A program made the position numbers and the translations under genes. Below are positions 24,527-34,092 of a stretch of 64,000 bases of DNA, piece after piece (the stretch's first letter is position 1; each line of letters starts with the position of its first letter). The notes beneath the pieces are model-generated. The model was not told where the DNA came from. It saw only the letters and a list, made by a program, of their open reading frames with translations, and searched no databases. Origin of the DNA: Rhodoferax sp. U2-2l. GTDB taxonomy: Bacteria > Pseudomonadota > Gammaproteobacteria > Burkholderiales > Burkholderiaceae_C. The stretch spans positions 1 to 64,000 of the forward strand of contig NZ_JAJCTH010000010.1 of NCBI RefSeq assembly GCF_020594515.1. Reading direction: 5' to 3'.

Positions 24527-25411
24527 TCATATCGTCGGGCGCTCCGGCGGCAGGGCAGCTGCGGCCTTCTGGTCGCGTTCAAACTGCCACTCGACCACCG
24601 ACTTGATCAACAAGGTGAGCAGTGCCAGCAGCGCCAGCAGGGATGCCACGGCAAAAGCCGCGACCGACTGGTACTCGTTGTACAAAATCTCCACATGCAG
24701 CGGCAGCGTGTTGGTCTGGCCACGGATGTGGCCCGAGACCACCGACACCGCACCAAACTCGCCCATGGCGCGTGCGTTACACAAAATCACGCCGTAGACC
24801 AGGCCCCACTTGATGTTGGGCAGCGTCACATGCCAGAAGGTCTGCCAGCCGGTGGCACCCAGCACAATGGCCGCTTGTTCCTCATCAGTGCCCTGCGCCT
24901 GCATCAGCGGGATCAGCTCGCGGGCGATGAACGGGAAGGTGACGAACACCGTGGCCAGGATGATGCCGGGCACCGCAAACACGATCTTGATGTCATGCTC
25001 GGCCAGCCACGGGCCGATCCAGCCCTGCGCGCCAAACATCAGCACATAGATCAGGCCAGCGACGACGGGCGAGACCGAAAACGGCAGGTCGATCAGCGTC
25101 GTCAAAAACGCCTTTCCCTTGAACTCGTACTTGGCCACGGCCCAGGCTGCGGCCACACCAAACACCAGGTTCAGCGGCACCGCCACGGCGGCAGTGAGCA
25201 GGGTCAGGCGGATCGCGCTCCAGGCATCGGGCTCGTGCAGCGCCTCTAGCGCGGCGGGCAGGCCTTTGCGCAGCGCCTCGGTGAACACCGCCGCCAGCGG
25301 CAGCAGCAAAAACAGGAACACAAAGCCCAGCGCCAGGCCGATCAGGGTCCAGCGCACCCAGGTCGGCTCGGTGGTACCCGCGCGGGCGTTACGAACGATG
25401 GCGGTGCTCAT
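24527..25411 (-). CDS. cysW: Sulfate ABC transporter permease CysW
   Basis: A 294-residue inner-membrane permease with six predicted helices. Family features include [34 protein letters not shown] and the EAA loop [27 protein letters not shown] at about 190-216. It forms the channel with CysT. The start overlaps the cysT stop by 4 bp. Confidence 0.95.
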   Translation of the reverse strand: MSTAIVRNARAGTTEPTWVRWTLIGLALGFVFLFLLLPLAAVFTEALRKGLPAALEALHEPDAWSAIRLTLLTAAVAVPLNLVFGVAAAWAVAKYEFKGKAFLTTLIDLPFSVSPVVAGLIYVLMFGAQGWIGPWLAEHDIKIVFAVPGIILATVFVTFPFIARELIPLMQAQGTDEEQAAIVLGATGWQTFWHVTLPNIKWGLVYGVILCNARAMGEFGAVSVVSGHIRGQTNTLPLHVEILYNEYQSVAAFAVASLLALLALLTLLIKSVVEWQFERDQKAAAALPPERPTI

Positions 25412-26289
25412 GATTTGCCTCCGGCACGGCGGCGCTGCCAGCTTTGCAGCGCGTTGATGACCAGCAGCAGCACAAACGAGATGGCCAGCATCACCGTGGC
25501 CACGGCGGTGGCACCCGCGTAGTCGTATTGCTCGAGTTTGCCGATGATGATCAGCGGGGTGATTTCCGACACCATGGGCATGTTGCCGGCAATGAAGATC
25601 ACCGAGCCGTATTCACCTACGGCGCGGGCAAAGGCCATGGCAAAGCCGGTTAGCAGCGCCGGGGCGATGCTCGGAAAAATCACATAACGAAAGGTCTGGA
25701 AACGTGAGGCACCCAGGCAGGTGGCGGCTTCTTCGAGTTCTTTTTCAGCATCTTCCAGCACCGGTTGCACGGTGCGCACGACAAACGGCAGGCTGATGAA
25801 AATCAGCGCGATCACGATGCCGTTGCGGTTGAACGCCAGCTGGATGCCCATCGGCTCCAGGTATTGGCCGAGCCAGCCGTTGCCCGCCAGCAGCGCGGTG
25901 AGTGAGATGCCGGCCACGGCGGTGGGCAGGGCAAACGGCAAATCCACCAGCGCGTCGATGATCTTTTTGCCCGGAAATTCGTAACGCACCAGCACCCAGG
26001 CCAGCAGCAGCCCGGCAAACACGTTGAACAGCGCTGCCAGGAACGAGGCACCGAAGGTCAGGCGGTAGGACGCGAGCACGCGCGGGCTGGCCACGGCGGT
26101 CCAGAATTCGGCCCAGGTGAGCGTGAAGGTTTTGAACAGCAAGGCTGACAGCGGGATCAGCACGATCAGGCTGAGGTAGAACAGGGTGTAGCCCAGCGTC
26201 AGGTTGAAGCCGGGCAGCACGCGCCGGGTGGCACGTTTGGGTGGCGCGGCGGCGGATCCCAGCGGGGCAGAGAGAACGGCAGCGGTCAT
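25408..26289 (-). CDS. cysT: Sulfate ABC transporter permease CysT
   Basis: A 293-residue permease (also called CysU) with six hydrophobic helices. Landmarks are [46 protein letters not shown] and the EAA loop [28 protein letters not shown]. It pairs with CysW. A 326-bp gap containing a palindromic repeat separates it from the binding-protein gene upstream, which may split or attenuate the operon. Confidence 0.95.
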   Translation of the reverse strand: MTAAVLSAPLGSAAAPPKRATRRVLPGFNLTLGYTLFYLSLIVLIPLSALLFKTFTLTWAEFWTAVASPRVLASYRLTFGASFLAALFNVFAGLLLAWVLVRYEFPGKKIIDALVDLPFALPTAVAGISLTALLAGNGWLGQYLEPMGIQLAFNRNGIVIALIFISLPFVVRTVQPVLEDAEKELEEAATCLGASRFQTFRYVIFPSIAPALLTGFAMAFARAVGEYGSVIFIAGNMPMVSEITPLIIIGKLEQYDYAGATAVATVMLAISFVLLLVINALQSWQRRRAGGKS

Positions 26290-26395
26290 GAAAGTTGTTG
26301 TCTAAAGTGGATCGTTGTAGAACGCGTGTTTGCCATGTGGGCTTGAACCGCCATCCAGGGTTGGTTTCAGTTTGTTGGTTTGAACCCGCAGCGCA

Positions 26396-26481
26396 CGCCG
26401 GGTATCCGACTCCGCGAATGTCCCCCGGCTCGGGCTACGCCCAAGCCTCCTCCTTAATTTCGCTGCGTCAGACACCCAACG
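26396..26481 (+). repeat. Intergenic palindromic element, copy 3
   Basis: Outer arms around GGGTATCCGAC (26400-26410) and GTCAGACACCC (26467-26477) pair with two mismatches; weaker pairing extends outward. The core reads TCCGCGAATGTCCCCCGGC, an inner stem CGGGC/GCCCA, and GCCTCCTCCTTAATTTCGCTGC. The surrounding gap 26290-26615 between sbp and cysT contains nothing else recognisable. Confidence 0.8.
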
Positions 26482-26615
26482 TACACTGCTAGACGCTCTC
26501 ATGGCCGCTCACTGGTTTGCCAGGTTGATGCATCGTTAAGCAGGAAGTTGCAGACAGTACGGACGGCCCCCGGTGGCGCGTTGCAACAACGTTTCGGATT
26601 GATGTGCGTGGTGGT

Positions 26616-27617
26616 TTATTTGACGGTATAAATCTTGTCAAACTGCCCGCCGTCGTTGAAGTGCACCTTTTGCGCTTCGGTCAACGAGCCAAAGTAGTCA
26701 CTCACGGCGAACAGCTGCAGCGGTTTGAAGGTGCTGCTGTACTTGGCCAGGATTTTGGGGTTGCTCGGGCGGATGCCGTGTTTGGCGGCAATCTCCTGGG
26801 CTTCGTCGGAGTACAGGTAGTTCAAGTAGGCCTTGGCGACTTCCGCTGTGCCTTTTTTGGCCACCGTGCGCTCCACCACCGCCACCGGGTTCTCGGCAAT
26901 GATGCTCACCGACGGGTGGATGGCATCCACCTTGCCGGCGCCAAATTCGCGGTCCACCGACACGACTTCCGACTCAAACGTGATCAGCACGTCACCAATG
27001 TTGCGCTGCAAGAAGATGGTGGTGGCGTCGCGCCCGCCCTTGGCCAGCACGGGTACGTTTTTGAACAGCTTGCCGACAAACTCAGCCGCTTGGGCGTCGG
27101 TGCCGCCGGTTTTGCGCACATAACCCCATGCCGCCAGGTAGGCCATGCGGCCATTGCCGCCGGTTTTGGGGTTGACCACGATGACCTTGATGTCGGGCTT
27201 GATCAGGTCGTTCCAGTCCTTGATGCCTTTGGGGTTGCCGTTGCGCGTCAAAAACAGCATGGTCGAGCTGGTGGGTGCGGCGTTGCTTGGGAAACGTTTG
27301 GCCCAGTCCTTGGCCACGATGCCGGTGCTGGCCAGAAAGTCGACGTCGGTGGTGGTGTTCATGGTGACCACATCGGCATCCAGGCCGTCGTTCACGGCGC
27401 GGGCCTGGGCGCTGGAGCCGCCGTGGGACTGGTCGATCTTGACGTCTTTGCCGGTGGTCTTTTTGTAGTTGGCCACAAAGGCGGCGTTGTAGTCTTTGTA
27501 GAACTCGCGCGCCACGTCGTACGAGGCGTTCAACAAGGTGGTTTGTGCGGACACAACAGTTGTGGCGGCCAGACCAAAGGTGGCCAGGGCCAGGGTCACG
27601 GTTTGCTTGAATTTCAT
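26616..27617 (-). CDS. sbp: Sulfate-binding periplasmic protein
   Basis: A 333-residue receptor with a Sec signal (cleaved near VVSAQ, residue 25). Sulfate-binding family features are LLNASYDVAREFYKDYN, SHGGSSAQARAV, NPKTGGNGRMAYLAAWGY and GGRDATTIFLQRNIGDVLITFESE. The Ser/Thr and backbone-amide-rich loops are those that hold oxyanions without charge. AAGGAAG precedes the start. It could be named sbp or cysP; sulfate and thiosulfate receptors cannot be told apart here. Confidence 0.92.
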   Translation of the reverse strand: MKFKQTVTLALATFGLAATTVVSAQTTLLNASYDVAREFYKDYNAAFVANYKKTTGKDVKIDQSHGGSSAQARAVNDGLDADVVTMNTTTDVDFLASTGIVAKDWAKRFPSNAAPTSSTMLFLTRNGNPKGIKDWNDLIKPDIKVIVVNPKTGGNGRMAYLAAWGYVRKTGGTDAQAAEFVGKLFKNVPVLAKGGRDATTIFLQRNIGDVLITFESEVVSVDREFGAGKVDAIHPSVSIIAENPVAVVERTVAKKGTAEVAKAYLNYLYSDEAQEIAAKHGIRPSNPKILAKYSSTFKPLQLFAVSDYFGSLTEAQKVHFNDGGQFDKIYTVK

Positions 27618-27665
27618 GAGATCTTCCTTGAGGCGATGAGGGTAAAAAAGGGGTCGGTGGTCGGG

Positions 27666-28220
27666 TCAGGTCGTGGCCATCTCGGGCTGTGCCAGGCCTT
27701 GTGCCTGGCCCATCAGCGACTGCAGCAGGGCCAGGCCTAGCGGCCAGGGGCCAAAACCTGCCTCCAAGTTGATGTGGCCAGCCTCTTGCAGCCGGACAAA
27801 CTCGCTGCCCCAGGCGCGCGCATAGGCCCCTGCGGTGCGCACCGGGCAAAACGGGTCGGTGTTGCTGGCCACCACGATGTTGGGGTAGGGCAGCTTGTGA
27901 TACGGCACCGGCGCAAAGTCGGCCAGCACGCCGCGGCGTTCCGGGTCGGCCGGGGCCACCAGCAGGGCGCCGTGAATGTGCGCCGCCACCTCGGGTGGCA
28001 GATGCGCGGTGGCAATACAACCCAGGCTGTGCGCGGCAATCACCACCGGCTGGTGTTGTGCCAGGATCGTGCGGCTGATGGACGCCACCCAGGCGCTGCG
28101 CGAGGGCACCATCCAGTCGTCCTGCTGCACCCGCACCGCGCCCGGCAACTCGGCCGCCCAGAGGCTTTGCCAGTGGCCGGGCGGCGAGTCTTGCCAGCCT
28201 GGAATGATGATGGGAACCAT
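27666..28220 (-). CDS. RBBP9/YdeN-family alpha/beta hydrolase
   Basis: A 184-residue serine hydrolase-like protein. The nucleophile elbow AHSLGC holds the catalytic Ser near residue 64; Asp in SNTDPFC and His in EAGHINLE complete a triad. The N-terminal PIIIPGWQDSPPGHWQ is typical of the YdeN/RBBP9 group. It sits 48 bp upstream of sbp on the same strand and so is probably the first gene of the sulfate operon. Its natural substrate is not known; a link to sulfur assimilation is suggested only by position. Confidence 0.8.
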   Translation of the reverse strand: MVPIIIPGWQDSPPGHWQSLWAAELPGAVRVQQDDWMVPSRSAWVASISRTILAQHQPVVIAAHSLGCIATAHLPPEVAAHIHGALLVAPADPERRGVLADFAPVPYHKLPYPNIVVASNTDPFCPVRTAGAYARAWGSEFVRLQEAGHINLEAGFGPWPLGLALLQSLMGQAQGLAQPEMATT

Positions 28221-28269
28221 GTTGGGGTTTGCCAGAAGGTGAAAAAAGGATCTGAGCTGGATTGTTCAG

Positions 28270-28325
28270 CAAGCTTGTTAAAACACAAACGACTATATTT
28301 TCATTTGCTTATTTGAATATAGGCA
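28270..28325 (-). promoter_or_regulatory. AT-rich promoter of the sulfate cluster
   Basis: On the minus strand a -10-like TATAGT (28292-28297) has only a weak -35 (ATATTC, 28315-28320) at 17 bp, a pattern typical of activator-dependent promoters; CysB would be the expected activator. The wider gap 28221-28671 has no gene that I recognise. Confidence 0.4.
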
Positions 28326-28671
28326 TATCAAACGACGCAGACCAGCGGCCGCCAGCGCTCACCGCCTCATTCCATGGCCATATCAATCCGACACGTTGTT
28401 GCAACGCCATGCCGTACGTTTGTACTGTCTGCGGCTTCGCGCTTAGTTGCGTATCGATCTGGAAACGGAATCAGTTGGGGCGGACCCTGTGTCAGACGGG
28501 ATGGTGCCCCGCCAGGTCTGGCGCACGCGGGGCCTGCCTGGCGCTTCTCGGCCAGAGTGTTCAAGGATGGGGAAGCAGTGTGCAGCCAGCCGGTGCGATC
28601 CCGGTGGCCGTGGGTGTGGCTGGCGTCCATGTCACCCGCCATCCGGGGCTTGGCATGACCCCCCGGGCTTG

Positions 28672-29115
28672 CTACCCCAGCGCGTCGTTCACCTGTTCGT
28701 GAAACTCCGCCAGATTCACGGCGGCGTTGACTTCACGCGGCAGGGCGTCGCGCACGCTGAACACGCCCAGAATCTTGTGGCTGTCGGCCATGACCACCGG
28801 CAGGTGCCGAAAGCCGCGTTCGATCATCATCAACACCGCGTCAGCCACCTTCATCTCGGGGTTGACGCAGTGGGGGCTGCGCGTCATCACTGTGGCGATC
28901 GGGGTCTGTTGCGGGTCCAGCGCCTTGGCCAGCACCCGGGTGATCATGTCGCGCTCGGTGACGATGCCCAGCATGGTGTTGCTCGCGTCGATCACCAGCA
29001 CACTGCTGCTGTTGGTGCGCGTCATCACACACGCGGCGGCGTACACGGTGGCCGTTGGCAGCACACTGATGACATGGCGCTGCGCCATCGATTGAGAAAC
29101 CGTGCGTTCGGACAT
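28672..29115 (-). CDS. Protein with two CBS domains
   Basis: A 147-residue cytoplasmic protein consisting of a CBS pair: about 8-65 (VISVLPTATVYAAACVMTRTNSSSVLVID, GIVTERDMITRVLA) and about 70-130 (VMTRSPHCVNPEMKVADAVLMM, RHLPVV, GVFSVRDALP). Such proteins bind adenine nucleotides and regulate partners. AAAGGAG precedes the ATG. It lies 63 bp downstream of the oxidoreductase operon on the same strand and may be part of it. Confidence 0.9.
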   Translation of the reverse strand: MSERTVSQSMAQRHVISVLPTATVYAAACVMTRTNSSSVLVIDASNTMLGIVTERDMITRVLAKALDPQQTPIATVMTRSPHCVNPEMKVADAVLMMIERGFRHLPVVMADSHKILGVFSVRDALPREVNAAVNLAEFHEQVNDALG

Positions 29116-29178
29116 GGAAGGCTCCTTTAACAGCGTAAGCGGTGGATTTTGAGAAGGTTGAATGCGGGTTGTGGGTTC

Positions 29179-30234
29179 TCAGCGTAAGGCCGCGTTGATC
29201 TTATCGAGCGCCTTCTGGCCCGGGTTGAGCTGGCGGGCGTTCAGCGTATTGAGCGGCGCAGCGGTGGTGTTGAGGGCGGTGTGCAGGTCGGTGGCCAGCG
29301 GGTCGATGTAGAGCAGGCCGGTCAAAATCTCACCTAAGGCCGCGTGGGTCTGCATGTAGCTCATGGCGGCGTAACGGTCGGTGGGGTCGTAGTCGGTGTG
29401 CAACTTGCGCAGGCGCAGCATCGTGCCGTCGTGCTGCTCCACTTCCACCAGCGAACCGGCGGGGTAGTCGGCGGTGATTTCCTTGCCGGGCACCATGAAG
29501 TCGATGCGGCTCACCGCCTCGTTGTGCTGGCGCACGTAGTCATAACTCTTGGTGCTGCCGCTGTGGTTGTTGAAGGTCACACAGGGGCTGATCACGTCGA
29601 TGAACGCGGCGCCGCCGTGCTCCATGGCGCCCTTGATCAGCGGCACCAGCTGCGCCTTGTCGCCCGAGAAACTGCGTGCGACATACGTGGCACCCAGTTG
29701 CAGCGCAATGCCGACCAGGTCCACCGGGCTTTCGCTGTTGACCACACCCTTTTTGCTTTTGGAACCGCGGTCGGCCGTGGCCGAGAACTGGCCCTTGGTC
29801 AGGCCGTAGACACCGTTGTTTTCGACGATGTAGGCCATGCGCACACCGCGGCGCATGGCGTTGGCGAACTGGCCCAGGCCGATGGAGGCCGAGTCGCCGT
29901 CACCCGAGACGCCCAGGTACAACAACTCGCGGTTGGCTAGGTTGGCGCCGGTGAGCACACTGGGCATGCGCCCGTGCACCGTGTTGAAGCCGTGGGAGGC
30001 GCCCAGAAAGTAGTCCGGCGTCTTGGAGCTGCAGCCGATGCCGGATAGTTTGGCGACGCGATGCGGCTCGATGTCCAGGTCCCAGCAGGCCTGGATGATG
30101 GCGGCCGAAATCGAGTCGTGGCCGCAACCCGCGCACAGGGTCGAAATCCGCCCCTCGTAGTCGCGCCGGGTGTAGCCGACCTTGTTGGTGTGCAGCGTGG
30201 GGTGATGCAACCGGGGTTTGGCGATAAAAGTCAT
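29179..30234 (-). CDS. korB: 2-oxoacid:ferredoxin oxidoreductase beta subunit
   Basis: A 351-residue thiamine-diphosphate subunit. The start at 30234 overlaps the alpha-subunit stop by 4 bp. Features are LCAGCGHDSISAAII and GIGCSSKTPDYFL (cluster-binding cysteines), the ThDP/Mg site GDGDSASIGLGQFANAMRR with VENNGVYGLTKGQ, and SPCVTFNNH. It oxidises a 2-oxoacid, probably 2-oxoglutarate or pyruvate, giving an acyl-CoA and reduced ferredoxin. Substrate is not decided by these motifs; the Kor name follows similarity to Thauera-type enzymes. Confidence 0.88.
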   Translation of the reverse strand: MTFIAKPRLHHPTLHTNKVGYTRRDYEGRISTLCAGCGHDSISAAIIQACWDLDIEPHRVAKLSGIGCSSKTPDYFLGASHGFNTVHGRMPSVLTGANLANRELLYLGVSGDGDSASIGLGQFANAMRRGVRMAYIVENNGVYGLTKGQFSATADRGSKSKKGVVNSESPVDLVGIALQLGATYVARSFSGDKAQLVPLIKGAMEHGGAAFIDVISPCVTFNNHSGSTKSYDYVRQHNEAVSRIDFMVPGKEITADYPAGSLVEVEQHDGTMLRLRKLHTDYDPTDRYAAMSYMQTHAALGEILTGLLYIDPLATDLHTALNTTAAPLNTLNARQLNPGQKALDKINAALR

Positions 30235-32045
30235 ACAGCCTCCTTGGCCACGCTGTTGTGGATGGTGCGGATGATGAAACGTGCGGTGATCGGCGTGCCG
30301 TCGTAATGCAGCACCCGGATCAGTTTGGCCGGGTTGATCTCCAGCTCGTTGATCAGCAGGGTGCGCATCTGGCCGTCGCGGTTCTGCTCGGCCACAAACA
30401 CCTTGTCGTGCGCGGCAATGAATTGGGACACCGACTCGGGGAACGGAAAAGCACACAGCCGCATGGCGTCCACATGCACGCCGTTGCGGTCCAGCACGTC
30501 CAGCGCTTCACGCATGGCCGGGCTGGTGGAGCCGTAATAGATCACCCCCAGCTTGGTGGGCTGCTGCGCCGGGCGAAACACCGGTTGCGGCACCAACGTG
30601 GTCGCGGTGATGAACTTGCGCAGCAGGCGCTCCATGTTGTAGATGTAGTCGGCCCCGGCCTCGGAGTACATGGCCTGCGGGTTGCGCGAGGTGCCGCGGG
30701 TGAAGAACGCGCCCTTGGTCGGATGCGTGCCGGGCAGGGTGCGCCAGGGGATGCCGTCGCCGTCCACATCGCGGTAGCGGCCAAAGGGTTTGCCCGCTTC
30801 CAGCTCTTCGGCGGTCATGATTTTGCCGCGGTCGTATTCCTTGGCGTCGTCCCAGACAAAGGGTTTGCACAGGCGCTGGTTCATGCCGATGTCCAGATCG
30901 GTCATGACAAAAATCGGGGTCTGCAGGCGCTCGGCCAGGTCCAGCGCCGCCGCGCAGTGGGTGAAACACTCGTGCGGGTCTTGCGGGAACAACAACACAT
31001 GTTTGGTGTCGCCGTGTGACGCGTAGGCGCAAGAGAGCAGGTCAGACTGCTGGGTGCGGGTCGGCATGCCGGTACTCGGCCCGCCGCGCTGCACGTTGAT
31101 GATGGTCACCGGAATCTCGGCAAAGTAGGCCAGGCCGATGAACTCGGTCATCAGCGACACGCCGGGGCCGGAGGTGGCGGTAAACGCCCGGGCGCCGTTC
31201 CAGCCGGCGCCAATCGCCATGCCAATCGAGGCCAGTTCGTCTTCGGCCTGCACGATGGCGTATTTGTGCTGGCCGGTGGCCGGGTCCACACGGAACTTGT
31301 CGCAATACTTCTGGAATGCCTCGGGAATCGAGGTGGACGGGGTGATCGGGTACCAGGCGGCCACGGTGGCACCGCCATACACCAGCCCCAGCCCGGCGGC
31401 GCTGTTGCCGTCGGTGAAGATCTGGTCACCCACGTTGTCGGCGCGTTGCACCCGAATGCCCAGTGGGTAAGCCATGTGCTCTTTGACGTAGTCACGCCCC
31501 AAGTGCAGCGCCTGCACGTTGGACTCCAGCAGCCGCTCCTTGCCTTTGTACTGCTCGGCAAACAGTTTTTCGAACACCTCGGCTTCCACGTCCAGCAGCA
31601 CCGACAGGGCGCCGACGTAAATGATGTTTTTGAACAGCTGGCGCTGGCGCGGCTCGGTGTAGGCGGCGTTGGCGATGTCGGTCAGCGGGATGCCCATGGT
31701 AAACACGTCGTCGCGGAACTTGGCGGCGGGCATGGGCCGGGTGCTGTCGTAAAACAGGTAGCCACCCGACTCGATCTCGGCCACGTCGGCGTCCCAGGTT
31801 TGCGGGTTCATGGCGACCATCATGTCAACGCCGCCGCGCCGGCCGTGGTAACCCTTTTCACACACCCGGGCTTCGTACCAGGTGGGCATGCCCTGGATGT
31901 TGCTCGGGAAGATGTTGCGCGGGCTCACCGGCACGCCCATGCGCATCACCGCCTTGGCAAACAGCTCGTTGGCGCTGGCCGAGCCCGAGCCATTGACGTT
32001 GGCGAACTTGATCACAAAGTCGTTGACGGCTTCGATGCGTTTCAT
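30231..32045 (-). CDS. korA: 2-oxoacid:ferredoxin oxidoreductase, fused gamma-alpha subunit
   Basis: A 604-residue fusion: residues about 1-190 form the gamma domain (NGSGSASANELFAKAVMRMG, GVDMMVAMNP) and about 215-600 the alpha domain, with WYPITPSTSIPEAF, EDELASIGMAIGAGWNGAR, TATSGPGVSLMTEFIGLA and QRGGPSTGMPTRTQQSDLL. The start at 32045 overlaps the upstream gene's stop by 4 bp. It works with the beta subunit in the cytoplasm. Oxygen-sensitive chemistry and the FNR-like box upstream of the operon suggest low-oxygen use. Confidence 0.9.
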   Translation of the reverse strand: MKRIEAVNDFVIKFANVNGSGSASANELFAKAVMRMGVPVSPRNIFPSNIQGMPTWYEARVCEKGYHGRRGGVDMMVAMNPQTWDADVAEIESGGYLFYDSTRPMPAAKFRDDVFTMGIPLTDIANAAYTEPRQRQLFKNIIYVGALSVLLDVEAEVFEKLFAEQYKGKERLLESNVQALHLGRDYVKEHMAYPLGIRVQRADNVGDQIFTDGNSAAGLGLVYGGATVAAWYPITPSTSIPEAFQKYCDKFRVDPATGQHKYAIVQAEDELASIGMAIGAGWNGARAFTATSGPGVSLMTEFIGLAYFAEIPVTIINVQRGGPSTGMPTRTQQSDLLSCAYASHGDTKHVLLFPQDPHECFTHCAAALDLAERLQTPIFVMTDLDIGMNQRLCKPFVWDDAKEYDRGKIMTAEELEAGKPFGRYRDVDGDGIPWRTLPGTHPTKGAFFTRGTSRNPQAMYSEAGADYIYNMERLLRKFITATTLVPQPVFRPAQQPTKLGVIYYGSTSPAMREALDVLDRNGVHVDAMRLCAFPFPESVSQFIAAHDKVFVAEQNRDGQMRTLLINELEINPAKLIRVLHYDGTPITARFIIRTIHNSVAKEAV

Positions 32046-33874
32046 GCGATCTCCTTGGCGGCGCTGGCGGGCTGGGTGTCTCGGCAGCGTGGCCCGGCCT
32101 GCGTGGTGTTCAGCAAAAATTTCTGCATGTCCCAGGCGCCGGTGGGGCAGCGTTCGGCGCACAGGCCGCAGTGCAGGCAGACGTCTTCGTCCTTGACCAT
32201 GATGCGCCCGGTTTTGAGTTCGGCCGACACGTACAGGTCTTGCGACGTGTTGGTGGCCGGTGCTTTGAGCCGGGTGCGCAGCTCGGCTTCTTCCCCGTTG
32301 GCGGTGAAGGTGATGCAGTCCATCGGGCAGATGTCGACACAGGCGTCGCATTCGATGCAGGTGCCCCGGTTGAACACCGTCTGCACATCACAGTTCAGGC
32401 AGCGGCTGGCTTCCTTGAAGGCGGTGGCGGCATCAAACCCCAGTTCCACCTCGACCCGGATGCTGGCCAGCGCTTTCTCGGCAGGCGCCCAGGGCACCAC
32501 AAAACGCATGTCGTTGGAGACGTCGTTGCGGTAGCTCCACTCGTGGATGCCCATCTTTTGCGACATCAGGTGCGTCATGGGCGGCGGTCGGCGGTTGACA
32601 TCTTCGCCATTCAGCAGCCGGTCAATCGACACCGCCGCCTCATGCCCATGCGCCACGGCGGTGATGATGTTTTTCGGGCCGAAAGCGGCGTCACCACCAA
32701 AAAAGACGTTCGGCACGGTGGACTGGAAGGTGCCCTCACCCAGCACCGGCAGGCCCCATTTGTCAAAGGCGATGCCGCAGTCGCGCTCGATCCACGGGAA
32801 AGCGTTTTCCTGGCCGATGGCCACCAGCACCGTGTCGCATGCCAGATGGACGTCGGGCTCGCCGGTCGGGATCAGGCTGCGCCGACCCTTGGCGTCGTAT
32901 TCGGCGCGGACGATCTCGAACGTCATGCCGGTGAGTTTGCCGTTCACATGCTCCACCGATTTGGGTACGTGGTAATTCAGGATCGGAATGCCTTCATGCT
33001 GGGCGTCTTCCTTTTCCCAGGGCGAGGCTTTCATTTCCTCAAAGCCGCTGCGCACCACCACTTTCACGTCTTTGCCACCCAGGCGCCGCGCCGAGCGGCA
33101 GCAGTCCATGGCGGTGTTGCCGCCGCCCAGCACAATCACGCGCTCGGCCACGCTCTTGATGTGGCCAAACGACACGTTGGCCAGCCAGTCAATGCCGATA
33201 TGGATGTGCGCCGCGGCTTCCAGGCGGCCGGGCACGTCCAGCTCGCGCCCGCGTGGGGCACCGCAGCCCACAAACACGGCGTCATAGTTTTCGGCCAGCA
33301 GCGCCTGCATCGAGTCCACCCGCTGGTTGCTGCGGAACTTGACGCCCATGTCCAGGATGTAGCCAGTTTCCTCATCAATCACCTCTTCGGGCAGACGAAA
33401 GCGCGGGATCTGGGAGCGGATGAAGCCGCCGGCCTTGGCTTCGCCTTCAAAAATGGTGATCTCGTAGCCCAGCGGCGCCAGGTCACGCGCCACCGTGAGA
33501 GACGCGGGCCCGGCGCCCACGCAGGCAATCCGTTTGCCGTTGGCGGGGGCGATGGCGGGCATACGCGCTGACACATCGTCCTTGTAGTCTGCGGCCACAC
33601 GTTTGAGGCGGCAAATGGCCACCGCTTCGGGTCGGGTGCCATTGTTTTCCTCGACGCGGCTGCGTCGGCAGGCGGGCTCGCAGGGGCGGTCGCAAACGCG
33701 GCCTAAAACACCCGGAAACACGTTGGACACCCAGTTGACCATGTAGGCGTCGCTGTAGCGGCCTTGTCCGATCAGGCGGATGTATTCGGGCACGGGGGTG
33801 TGGGCCGGGCAGGCCCATTGGCAGTCCACGACCTTGTGAAAATAGGCCGGGTTGGCGGTGTGGGTGGCTTGCAA
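32042..33874 (-). CDS. Iron-sulfur flavoprotein of the GltD type with C-terminal ferredoxin domain (KorC-like)
   Basis: A 610-residue protein starting at a TTG (33874) with AGGAG 6-7 bp upstream; the ATG further up in the same frame gives an unlikely N-terminus. Domains: an N-terminal Cys cluster (CQWACPAHTPVPEYI, CDRPCEPACR), an FAD Rossmann motif (CVGAGPASLTVARDLA, near 125), an NAD(P) motif (VIVLGGGNTAMDCCRSA, near 265) and a C-terminal ferredoxin part with CIECDACVDICPMDC and CLHCGLCAERCPTGAW. It probably moves electrons between ferredoxin and NAD(P)H for the oxidoreductase encoded next to it, as KorC does in Thauera. Confidence 0.82.
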   Translation of the reverse strand: MQATHTANPAYFHKVVDCQWACPAHTPVPEYIRLIGQGRYSDAYMVNWVSNVFPGVLGRVCDRPCEPACRRSRVEENNGTRPEAVAICRLKRVAADYKDDVSARMPAIAPANGKRIACVGAGPASLTVARDLAPLGYEITIFEGEAKAGGFIRSQIPRFRLPEEVIDEETGYILDMGVKFRSNQRVDSMQALLAENYDAVFVGCGAPRGRELDVPGRLEAAAHIHIGIDWLANVSFGHIKSVAERVIVLGGGNTAMDCCRSARRLGGKDVKVVVRSGFEEMKASPWEKEDAQHEGIPILNYHVPKSVEHVNGKLTGMTFEIVRAEYDAKGRRSLIPTGEPDVHLACDTVLVAIGQENAFPWIERDCGIAFDKWGLPVLGEGTFQSTVPNVFFGGDAAFGPKNIITAVAHGHEAAVSIDRLLNGEDVNRRPPPMTHLMSQKMGIHEWSYRNDVSNDMRFVVPWAPAEKALASIRVEVELGFDAATAFKEASRCLNCDVQTVFNRGTCIECDACVDICPMDCITFTANGEEAELRTRLKAPATNTSQDLYVSAELKTGRIMVKDEDVCLHCGLCAERCPTGAWDMQKFLLNTTQAGPRCRDTQPASAAKEIA

Positions 33875-33983
33875 AGTTGTCTCCTTGCCCCGCTTGCAGG
33901 CGGTGGGTGCCAGAGCGGGTGCCGATGATGGTACGCCAAGCGCTGTTGCCTGGGTTGGCGGGGGATGGCGAATTGCAGAAAAC

Positions 33984-33997
33984 ATGACGTAAATCAA
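33984..33997. promoter_or_regulatory. FNR-like box between the oxidoreductase operon and hemerythrin gene
   Basis: ATGACGTAAATCAA matches TTGAY-N4-RTCAA closely when read on either strand and lies in the divergent promoter region 33875-34092. Both flanking transcripts encode proteins that fit oxygen-dependent control. Confidence 0.45.
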
Positions 33998-34092
33998 ATG
34001 ACATCCCGGCGTCAAATCAGCGAAACTAGGTCGTCGTTGCCGCTACAGTCGCACTAAACGTCTCAATCTTGATATCTCAAAAGGAGTAAGTG

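Noticed and set aside
28289..28702. Protein-coding frames in the gap between the hydrolase and CBS genes
   Set aside because: The open frames have no ribosome site, no motif and overlap each other in several phases; the region is better read as non-coding.
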